Shown piece after piece: positions 55,705 to 64,000 of a stretch of 64,000 nucleotides of DNA. The translations under genes and the position numbers were made by a program. Each line of letters begins with the position of its first letter. The first letter of the stretch is position 1. The notes beneath the pieces are model-generated. The model saw only the letters and a program-made list of their open reading frames with translations. It was not told the origin of the DNA and made no database searches. Origin of the DNA: Entomortierella parvispora (lineage: Eukaryota; Mortierellomycota; Mortierellomycetes; Mortierellales; Mortierellaceae). The stretch lies in contig OY752146.1 in assembly GCA_963573315.1 (NCBI GenBank), positions 1,364,001 through 1,428,000 of the forward strand. Reading direction: 5' to 3'.

Positions 55705-56028
55705 TTTGTTGTTCTTCCTTTCCTTGTTTTATGACTGGATTTTCGACACTTTTTTTCGCTCCTCTCAATCTCTCTCTTTTTCTTCCCTTCATCTTTCATT
55801 GTGCATACAACATTCCCCAACCCTCTACAAGATATCAGTAAAATAAAATCGTTCATTTGCATCATCAAAAAGGGACCATCAACATTTGTACAACATTTCG
55901 TTTTCGCAAATTATTTTTATTTTTTTGTCTTTTTTCATTCAATTTGGTTATTGCGTTTTTTTTTCCACACTGGAAGAGAGCGGGATCATGACGGGATTTA
56001 ACAAATTCTTGCTGGTTTTCTTATTTTC
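55705..56028. other. Convergent 3' intergenic region
   Basis: 324 T-rich bases between the ends of BRX1 (plus) and the PB1-UBA gene (minus), with AAAATAAAATCG at about 55840 as a probable poly(A) signal. Nothing else seen. Confidence 0.4.
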
Positions 56029-58979
56029 CTAGTGTTGACGGCCAGCCGAGATCATAAACTCGACCACAGCCGCAACTTCACCACCGAAATCGCGGACGAC
56101 GGTGCGCAACTCTCGGGTGTCTGCAAAGCCCATGGCGACCAAGGTACCGATCTGATCTCTAAATTCGTCCTCATTGCTCAATGGCGCTGCGGGTGCCGCA
56201 GGAGCGGCAGGAGCTGCTGGAGCGGCACTGGGCCAGATGCCGGCCAAGCTACCAGCACCAACTATATAGGGCGTGGCGGACGATGAGGAACCTCGAGCCG
56301 ACTCGACCATTTCCTCGACATTCTGATCCCGTCTTTGCTTCTCTTGGACCTTTCGCTGTTTCTCTTGCACCTTGCGTTGCTTCTCTTGAGCCTTTTGTTG
56401 CTCCTCCATGGCCTTCCGTTGTTGTTCGTGGGCTTGTCTCTGTTGATCGTGGATCTCGCGTTGAATGGCAATGGCTTGGCGATGTTCTTGCAAAAGCTCT
56501 TTGCGGGCCTGCTTCAAAGCATGTCGCTGCTCGTGAAAGATTTGGCGACGCTTCAGGCGCTCACTGCAATCTGAGAAGATGGCTTCTTCGTTGTTATCTC
56601 CACCGTCTCCACCAGAGGGCACATCGGGGTTTTGATCTTGATCCTTGTCCTTGTCCTTGTCACCACCTTCTTCTCCATCAGATGGGGAGCCACGGCGGTG
56701 GCGACGATGGTGCTTGTGTCCGTGACGGTGGTGGTGGTCATGGTCGTGGGGGTGCTTGTGGGGGCTATGAGGTCCGTGGTGACCGTGGAAACCGGGATGA
56801 CCATGGCCATGTCCGTGGTGATAGTGACCAAATTCATGTCCGTGGTGGGGACCGAAAAAGAAATGAGGGCCGGGGCCGCCGCGGTGACCAAATCCTCCTC
56901 GACCGAGTCCAAAGAATCCTCCTCGACCTCTTCGACCTCCTCCAAAGGGGAAGTTGGCATCTGGGGCGCCTCCTTCTTCGTTGGCCTCCTCGGCCTCGGC
57001 CATTTCCTCATCGGTCTCAGTAGTAGGGGTGTACTCAGGGACGGGCTCCTGCTCCTGTCCCTCGGCGAGTTCCCCGCCCTTCCAGACCCAACCGTACTTT
57101 GGGCGGGACTTTTCGGCCTGGGCAGCGGCTGCAGCTGCTGCACCTTCCTCAGAGGTACTGGCATCAGCAGGCGTCATGGTCTCATCCTCAGGAAGACGAG
57201 TCCAGACCCAACCATTGTGGTTGATCTCGGCCTTTTTGGCACAGCAATCGTCAGAGGAGGAAGAACATTCACCCCCCTTGGAACCGCAATCGCCACGATT
57301 CTTCTTGCAGCGTCTCTTGCGGCACGAGTCCGAAGTCTCGCCACCTCGAGAGCAGAGGCGGCCACTCTTGAACCAGAAATCATGACCTCGGTGGCAGCCG
57401 GGAATGTTATCTGCGGAGAAGGGGAATGTTCCCTGGAATGGCGATGGCTTGCTGTTTGGTACATCCTCACCAGAAGTCGCGCCGGGTGCGCCAGGAGGGC
57501 AAGGAGGTGGTGGAGGAAAAAAGGGGCCAAATCCCCAAGGTCCGGTACCAGGGCCGGCGCCGTGGTGTCCTCCGCGACCAAAGAAGAATCCACCTCGACC
57601 GCCACGACCGGGACCACCAAAACCACCGCGATGATGGTCATGGTGGCCATGATGACCACGACGACCGTGGTGTCGGCCAAAGGGATCAGGGTGAGATCCA
57701 GAGAAAGGATCCTCGGCGCCTGCCTCGAATGGGTTGAAGTGATGTCCACCTGGGTGGCCATGATGACGGCCATGACCGCGGCGGCCAAAAAATGGGTTCG
57801 AGAAGAACGGATTCTCATGGCGACCATTGCCAAACAAGAACGAGCTGGAGCGAGCTGCTGCATCCCCTGCAGCGGCAGCAGGGCCTTGAGATGCGGCGTT
57901 CGCAGCCGCCTCACGGAGGAAATTGGCGAACGACTCGACATTCACCTGAACGTTGGTCAGGATTTGGTTCATGATCGAACCCGACAAAGTCACGAGCTGT
58001 GGATTGTTTGCAATCACCTCCTGGAATTCTTGGATGAGTTGCCGGAACTTCTCGATGAGGGCTCGGTCGCCGCCAGTTGAAGACGGGATCTCTGGTTCGG
58101 CTGGGTCTCCGTTCTCCTCGGCATCATGGGCAGCGGCAGCAATGTCTTGAGCGTGCTGCTCAATAGCAGAGGCTACAATCGAGTCCATGACTTCAGGTCC
58201 GTTGTCCATACGAAGAGCCTCAAACTCGACAATGGGGATGGCAACGGGGCTTCTGGGGGCAGAGCCTGAAGAGTTGCGCCTGGAGGCAGACTTATCGGCC
58301 TCGTCTTCGCCTTGGTTCTGAGCGACCTCGGTGACTGCATCCTGAGAAGCAGCATTTTGGAGGTTCTGCAGGGTCATGATGGAGCTGGAAAAGACTGGGG
58401 CATGGATTTTGTAAGCCTCTGCCATTTCCTGCTCTTGGCGACGAGCGGCTTCCTCGAGTTCCTGTTGAGGGTAAGCTGGGGCCTGTTCGTCCAAGGCAGA
58501 GGCGTCACGGGTCTCCTCCATGTCAATCAATGACACGTCGTCGCTGTGGGTTTCGTCCTCAGGTTCTTGAGTCTGAGGCGGGGGGAGATCAAAGCCATCT
58601 CGGAGGAAGAGCTCAAACTTGACAGGAGCCACCTGGGCGAAGAGGGCATGCATCGAGAGCACATCTTCCAGCTCGGCCGAGGTGTTGAGGCGAATGACAT
58701 CTCCTTCCTCGTCCGTGTACTGGACATCAAATGCAGCGTTCGCGGGAAGCTGGTAGACGCCACGAAGCTATTCAGGAAAAGATGAAGAAAAAAAAAGAGG
58801 GATATTAGTCAAAACTGCAGTCCAATTTCAAGAGAAGAAGGGTCCTGTTGGACGCGGTCATAGGAATACATTACCTTTTGTTCAAAGTCGGACCAAACGG
58901 CGGGGCGGGCGAGGAGGAAGCGGCGGAATGCACCGTTGAAGGTGACCTTGCAGGGGCTAAGGGTCGAGTTATCAGACAT
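56029..58979 (-). CDS. PB1-UBA protein, p62/NBR1-like architecture without ZZ or FW domain, 947 aa
   Basis: Exons 58979..58875 and 58767..56029 on the minus strand. The N-terminal PB1 domain (about 10-90) joins across the intron: CKVTFNGAFRRFLL, WSDFEQKLRGVY and the acidic OPCA loop YTDEEGDVIRLNTSAEL. Both basic and acidic faces are present, so it could self-polymerise. The C terminus is a UBA domain (about 903-945: IGTLVAMGFADTRELRTVV, VVEFMISAG). Between them lie acidic segments, His/Gly-rich repeats (GHGHPGFHGHHG types), a Cys-rich patch near 494-545 (CHRGHDFWFK, CRKRRCKKNRGDC), two repeated motifs NGWVWTRL and YGWVWKGG (about 550 and 593), and a Gln/Lys coiled coil (about 755-850). PB1 plus UBA is the layout of selective-autophagy receptors, and WVWTRL could serve as an Atg8-interacting motif. 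That role is inference. Confidence 0.82.
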
Positions 58980-60117
58980 GATGAGAGATGGCGAGTTTGT
59001 TTTGTATGATGTGGTAGTGGACTTGCGAGAGAGAGTTGGGTGGGATGAATACGAAGGAAGATGGGAGTGAGAGAGAGAGAGAGGGTGTGTGTGTGTGTGC
59101 GAGATAGAGAAGAATTGAGAGTAGAGTAGAGGCGAGAAGAGAAGAAAGAGATGAGGGTTGCGAGTAAAGGTGATGTTGTTGATGTTGATGATGATGATGA
59201 TGAAAGAAGGAAACACAAAACAGGAGCTCCTTTTAAGCAAAAACAACGATGAACGTGGGTCTCTGCTGCAAACACACCGTCTGGACATTCTTTGGGCTTG
59301 GCAACGACAAAGCACAGGCCAGCACTGAGCAGTCACCTGTGCCAAGACACCTTACCCGCTGTGCCACTTTCTTTTGTCCTTGACTGCGATTGAATAGCGA
59401 AAAGCATATTTGTTATTCTCGTTCCTCCCTCGGCTCGACCGCCGCATCTGCATGTGTGGACACAACAGATCATCCTCAACCGCAACGCGCTTGCCAGAAG
59501 GTTCTTTGAATAGCCAAGCAATTGAAAAAAAAGCAATAATGAAACCCACTACACTTTTGTTTGCATGTTTGCGTGCTCAACTGTCCACTTTTACCCACTT
59601 TTAATTGCCAATTCAAAACAACAATGCACACTGACTGACGCGTCCCCGCAGATTATCCGAAATGGAAGCCACTCGAGACCGCAAGTACTTGCCCAGAAGG
59701 CAACAGTACTGTACCACAGCAGCTGAGAGTAACCGGGATCTTGTAAAGTGCTGCGACTTTTGGCATCTTGGCAAAGTCTCTATTGATGCAAAAGACCTTG
59801 TCTGGATCCAAGTTGGGGAAATCAATCACCCGAAGGGGTCCATCAATGAACAAGGTCTTTGAGCATTCTGCCAAGGAATCCAAAAATTTCCAAAATTGTT
59901 GTGTGTACCTCCGCGGTAGCATGCCTCCTGTCACTTGTCAAATGAGGCATTTTTGAGCATTGAGGCTTTTTTGCTATTGGCTGTCTCTCACTTGGTGTAA
60001 CTGCGCTCTTTTCGATTTTGACAGACTCTTTGTCAACTCGTGGACAAGAAAAGGGAGAGGACCTTCTCGTTTCGCGTTGCAAACAAGGAGAACTTTATTT
60101 CACAAACACACCTGTCA
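58980..60117. other. Intergenic region with a possible gene relic
   Basis: About 1.1 kb between the PB1-UBA promoter and the truncated SMG8 3' end. A (GA)n(GT)n stretch lies at about 59070-59100 and a TGATGTTG/GATGAT-rich tract at 59170-59200, both in the PB1-UBA leader. A frame at 59653-59934 (minus) is described separately. No sequence resembling the SMG8 C-terminal region was found here. Confidence 0.45.
59653..59934 (-). pseudogene. Unrecognised protein-like fragment
   Basis: The minus strand reads RRYTQQFWKFLDSLAE, CSKTLFIDGPLRVIDFP, DPDKVFCINRDFAKMP. The residue mix looks like real coding sequence, but there is no start context and the tail degenerates (TLSCCGTVLLPSG). I do not recognise the family. 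It may be the debris of an insertion or rearrangement that removed the 3' half of SMG8. Confidence 0.3.
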
Positions 60118-62992
60118 TCACCTCATCACAAAGTCATGAATCTTTTTGTGGACCATGCTCTCACATCGCTGTGAATAGCGTTTACTCACGCCTCGACCCC
60201 TCGCTTTGGTGGATGGTTGTGTTTGTGTCTGAACTTGCGTTTGCGTTTGCTCATCCTCTGTGCTCACACTCAGTTGAGACAATCCATGGTCCACGATGTC
60301 TATCTCAAAGCGGCTGTTGATTCCGATGATGTTGGGGACAGGCGAAGCAGAAGGCGCAAACCCTAGTGCTTCCTTTACGCCCAAGTATCCCGCGATCCAT
60401 TGTTGAAGAGATAAAGGCTAGAGGGGCGGGGATAAGCGCGTTAGAATTGTCGCAGCAGATAGGCCTAGGACCAATAGAATGCAGTTAGATCCATATGCTC
60501 TACCTCGACGGCGCTTGCATTTCGCTTCCCTACTACGTTCCCGTACCCTCCAGGACTAGTAACGTTTGCGATCCACGATTCCACAAAATCTCGCAAGAGT
60601 GGTCCCGAGTAGTCATCCTGAATGGACCCCAAAGTTATCGTCATATCGCCCTCATGTACAAAGTCGCCTCGACGTCCTTGCAGGCTTGTCGACAGCTGGT
60701 CCCTCTTGGAAGGTCTATAGTCACCAGAATGAATGTTGGACAATGCCTGATCCTTGACTAGCACTGCGGCCTCATAGAGCTCACGCAGCGGTGGCAATCC
60801 AAAAGACAGCGACGTTTTCCCATCCTGATCATCTGCTCTATCCTCACTTCCCAATGCGATAGGATTCTGTTCCCTTTCTCCCCGACGCCGTCGGCCCTTT
60901 GCACTCCGTCCTGATTCGTCTCGGCCAGAATCTCCAAAAGAACGACCAAAAGCAGCGTTCCTCGTCCTCTGACGCAACACTGCTTCAGCAGGGTCCAAGT
61001 CAGCTCGTTCATTTTCTGTCCGTTCCAGAGTTTCCTCTGATGCCAGATGAGTTCGACAGATGAACTGGGGTATTACATACACGAAAGGAGTTGATGGGAT
61101 TGGCAGGACAAATAGCTGTCGGCTGTATAAAAAAAAGGGGGGGTATTGTTAGAAACGCAATACATGCACAGAACAAGATCCCTTTTAATAGTTTCTCTTG
61201 CATACTTACGCATCAAAGGTGCCATTGGGATGGTCGATACTTTGGATCAACCGAGAAGCCCGAAAAATGTACCGAAGTCGGGTCTGAAGCGCATCTATTG
61301 ATTTCTTGAGCACCTGCAGTTTCAATTGCTATGTATAAAGTCATGTTGGTGAGCTCATTATATGGTAACTCAAATATGAAGAAGGTAAAAAGATATCTGA
61401 ACACACCTCAACAATAGCGGTACCGCTCATTCCAGCTTCGTGCCAGGGCACTTTGACAGGTAACCTGTCAATGACAAACACTAATACTGGAACACACCTT
61501 CCAGGTGTAAAGATATTTGCGATCGAATTTGGGCCATTTGACTTGTTTTGACTTCGATCTCTTTGTCCCGCTCCCGCTCCAGCACTTGCACCATTTCCGC
61601 CATCATCAGATCCAGTGCCCGATGCCACCAGTTGTCGAATTTGATCCGGGGAGTAGACCCCTATCCGGTCCCAACAGATGGCCATAAATCGATCTAACTC
61701 CTGAGAAATCTGACGTTTGATGGTGGACAGTGTTGACAGAACTGTGATCATCCTTGGGTCGATGTTCATATCGGGAGAGTTGCACTATAAAACGAAGACC
61801 AAGACAGTAGAGGGAAAGTGGGCTGGCTTAGAGACCCAGGACATTACCTACAAGAAACAAGAAAAATGTCCATCTTGCCTCATCGTTGGCTGGAATAGGG
61901 ACTTTGTTGCCTACCACGACTACATGCGACACCAAAAAGAGAAACAGGAGCGATCGGTGACTTTCAAACTCCTGACTATGCATCCACTTCATGAGCGATT
62001 TTTTCTAACATGATTACAAAAAGATGGTAAACAAAAAATTGTCGGATTCAATAGACACTGGTAGAAAGGCTCGCGAATGATAATAGATACTTACATCCTT
62101 GCGGACAGTTTCTTCAGACTCCAAGCAAACAGTCAGCATCTCGCTGCTGTCAAGGAGATACGAATGCTGTAGGAAAAGCGTGCTGGTCTCTCTATCAATA
62201 TGGACATGAATGTCACCAATCTTCCAATGCAGCCGGTGATAAATAGAAATCGCGTCAGCCAACTCCCTGGCGGTGATATCCCATACTGAACTGAAATAGG
62301 ACTTCAGCTTACTCTCTTTCCTTGCGGAGAAAGTCCTAATGGCCATTCATTTGTCCTGTTCGCTTCTTTTCCATCGCCTTCATCAACATAATCCAGTGTT
62401 CCATATTGGGGAACTGTTTGAAGAACGTTCGGCTTCAGATCGGATCGATCTTGTGTATCAATATGTGTTGCGGACTCGGAATACCAGGGGACGACGCGCT
62501 TCACAAATGAAAGGTCTCTATGCTGTCCAAAGCATCCAACGACCCTGATCGGCCCATCTGGATCCATGCCCAGAGTGTAAATCCAATCTAATATGATCCG
62601 GCCAGAAATATGCAGACACGGTCAGATTGCAATAGGCAGTGATCGGACCTCCATGACCTAAAAATCAAACACAAGCTGTAAACAGAAACTTAACTGGAAA
62701 GATCCTCTCTCATATTTTGATTCACAATACCATCGCCCATGCCAGATTTCCCTTGATCTTCGCCAAACCTGAAACTCCCGCGTCCATAGTTGACGTCGGG
62801 TTGCTGACCATGACTGCCTTTCGAAGAGTTTGGACCGTGGTCCTGGCTGTGCTGTTTGCTTTTCAAGGATTCATTCTCGTAGTCGGGGTCTGCATTAGGG
62901 TAGTTTGAGCGTGAATGATGGCGACTGGCTCTGCCCGGGCTGCCGGTGGATCCGCTGCGGTGGGTATGGTCATTGTGCACGTGGGATTGCAT
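60118..62992 (-). CDS. SMG8: SMG8-like nonsense-mediated decay factor, C-terminal region missing, 734 aa
   Basis: Eight minus-strand exons: 62992..62695, 62587..62313, 62220..62095, 62004..61915, 61784..61407, 61328..61210, 61122..60504, 60417..60118. After a His/Ser-rich leader the SMG8 GTPase-like domain opens with GPIRVVGCFGQHRDLS. LFLQHSYLLDSSEMLTVCLES and KKSLMKWMHSQEFESHRSL follow, then FLVSHVVV leading into CNSPDMNIDPRMITVLSTL, RCVPVLVFVIDRLPV, LQTRLRYIFRASRLIQ and QLFVLPIPSTPFVYVIPQF. The stalk begins LLRDFVESWIANV. SMG8 with SMG9 binds and restrains the SMG1 kinase that phosphorylates UPF1. Human SMG8 has about 990 residues; here a TGA ends the frame soon after RCESMVHKKIHDF, and the conserved C-terminal half, including the kinase-inhibitory part, is not found downstream. 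A start at 63067 is also possible. Confidence 0.78.
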
Positions 62993-63228
62993 GAATGTCG
63001 ACAAGAGCAGCGCGCTTCCATGGATGTCAGAATGAGTCTCATGCTGACCACACAGCAAAGCAGGCAAAAAGGGAGGCAGCAGGAACCCGCCCCTTAAATA
63101 TCTTTCGTGGGCTGACCCGGTCGAGTCCCCACACCTTGACTAGACATGATCTTCATGTTCAATGCCACGCGCAGTGGATATATTAAAGGTGCAAATAGAT
63201 GGATATATATAAAATAGAGATAGATAAT

Positions 63229-64000
63229 TTAGTCCTGCTTGATATCCTTGGTCTGACCGGCAGCGGCCTCCTCACCAGCCTTGGCCGCGTCCTCTGGATT
63301 ACCCCCGAGCTTGCGGAGAATGGCCATAAGGAATCCAGATCCAATAAACATTGCTGCGAAAGTGTACTCTTGCGAGAATTTAACAATAACCCGGAAGCGT
63401 TCCTGGAGGAGACGGAAACCCTTTTGCGTCAATGACAACATGGACTTATGGGTCAAAGTTCCGTCTTCGATCTGGTTAATATAAGTGATGATGGAGTCTG
63501 CGTTAAGAGCGACACGACGGCCATCCAGGGCGTAAGGGTAGAAGACCTCCTCACGACTGTTGATCACCACCACAACAGGGAGATCCTTCAGCTCCAGGTC
63601 GAAGGCACCGCGGACATAGCTCTCCCATTGAGTTCCATCCAGAACGGCAAACTTCAAAGGTGCAGCATCCAAAAACTCACGCTCGTCCAAGGTGCTGTAA
63701 TATTTGTGTGCGGCCTCAATCAGTTCATGGCCAGCGGGAATGGATGCAGGGATGTTGGGGTTGAAGAGTCCAAGGACAGTCCAACCAGGCTTGCTCAAGA
63801 AGTTGCCAGTGGTGAGCTCTCCGAGGCTGATCACCAATGGCGTCTTGTTATCGTTGATCCACGACTCGACTGCGTTGGCATCGGTGAGGGAGCCAGGATA
63901 GACGTATTGACGATTATCTTTCAACACCACCAAACCGGTACCGCTGGTGCCGAGTAGCCTGGCAAGATCCTGGTCTGCAGACTTGAGAATGGGAATTTGC
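63229..64000 (-). CDS. Membrane-anchored protein disulfide isomerase, TMX3-like (5' partial)
   Basis: The minus-strand frame is open to the window edge, so only the C-terminal 256 or so residues are seen. They comprise thioredoxin-fold b and b' type domains (LKDNRQYVYPGSLTDANAVESW, TPLVISLGELTTGNF, WTVLGLFNP, LKFAVLDGTQWESYVR, DLPVVVVINSREEVFYPY). A single transmembrane helix follows (YTFAAMFIGSGFLMAILRK), then a short cytosolic tail ending GQTKDIKQD. No CxxC is in this part; catalytic a domains would lie to the right, outside. The layout fits TMX3/Eps1-type ER-membrane oxidoreductases, which help disulfide formation and quality control. There is no KDEL-type signal, as expected with a membrane anchor. 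Confidence 0.85.
   Translation of the reverse strand, partial: QIPILKSADQDLARLLGTSGTGLVVLKDNRQYVYPGSLTDANAVESWINDNKTPLVISLGELTTGNFLSKPGWTVLGLFNPNIPASIPAGHELIEAAHKYYSTLDEREFLDAAPLKFAVLDGTQWESYVRGAFDLELKDLPVVVVINSREEVFYPYALDGRRVALNADSIITYINQIEDGTLTHKSMLSLTQKGFRLLQERFRVIVKFSQEYTFAAMFIGSGFLMAILRKLGGNPEDAAKAGEEAAAGQTKDIKQD

Noticed and set aside
56632-58080. 482-codon plus-strand frame opposite the PB1-UBA gene
   Set aside because: Val/Thr/Met-rich translation of antisense His/Gly repeats; the minus strand carries PB1 and UBA domains.
62280-62312. A 22-nt intron (GTAAGC...TTTCAG) in SMG8
   Set aside because: Too short for this genome and it gives the wrong phase; using the acceptor at 62221 gives a 92-nt intron and keeps the SMG8 frame.

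Overview
The window is nuclear DNA of a filamentous fungus. It has roughly balanced base composition, many short spliceosomal introns (about 70-110 nt, GTRNGY donors, CTAAC/CTGAC-like branch points, YAG acceptors), and eukaryotic-only gene families. The mix of F-box/leucine-rich-repeat genes, MYND-finger proteins, GCR1/Crypton-like DNA-binding proteins and an intact CENP-T points to an early-diverging fungus. Mortierellomycota is my best guess; this rests on overall character and not on a database match. Exon boundaries were built by hand from splice signals and reading phase, and every multi-exon model listed keeps frame.

Layout, left to right. 1-2010: 3' part of a BipA/TypA translational GTPase. 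2.4-4.8 kb: an intact cytochrome P450. 4.9-7.8 kb: a Crypton/GCR1-like DNA-binding protein. 8.1-14.9 kb: REV3, the catalytic subunit of DNA polymerase zeta, in eleven exons. 15.1-18.1 kb: a MYND-finger protein and a divergent, probably ATPase-impaired Hsp70. 18.1-20.0 kb (minus): a secreted sulfatase. 21.2-23.5 kb: an F-box/LRR protein. 23.9-25.9 kb (minus): an FAD monooxygenase with two micro-exons. 27.1-28.6 kb (minus): a second F-box/LRR gene followed by a genomic A-tract. 29.3-30.9 kb: NOB1. 31.1-33.2 kb (minus): SNF5 fused to a GATA-like finger. 33.5-35.5 kb (minus): a single-pass membrane protein. 36.3-36.7 kb (minus): a small secreted protein. 37.2-39.0 kb (minus): a decayed P450 related to the intact one. 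39.9-41.7 kb: isopentenyl-diphosphate isomerase with a presequence exon. 41.8-44.0 kb: ZNHIT2. 44.2-47.0 kb: CENP-T. 47.7-49.9 kb (minus): a host protein carrying only the zinc-binding module of a retroelement integrase. 51.9-53.5 kb (minus): a third F-box/LRR gene, with relics next to it. 54.5-55.7 kb: BRX1. 56.0-59.0 kb (minus): a PB1-UBA protein. 60.1-63.0 kb (minus): the N-terminal two thirds of SMG8. 63.2 kb to the end (minus): the C-terminal part of a membrane-anchored PDI.

Functionally this is mostly a housekeeping neighbourhood without operons: ribosome biogenesis (NOB1, BRX1), snoRNP/spliceosome assembly (ZNHIT2), mRNA surveillance (SMG8), chromatin and kinetochore (SNF5, CENP-T), translesion synthesis (REV3), sterol/isoprenoid supply (IDI) and ER folding (PDI). 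Between these sit faster-evolving accessory genes: P450s, F-box/LRR, monooxygenase, the secreted protein, and two proteins apparently exapted from mobile elements. The most interesting items are the lone integrase zinc-finger protein, the remodelled Hsp70, the SMG8 lacking its C-terminal region, the PB1-UBA protein with repeated Gly-Trp-Val-Trp motifs, CENP-T, and the dual-start isoprenoid isomerase. No tRNA, rRNA or CRISPR array was recognised.
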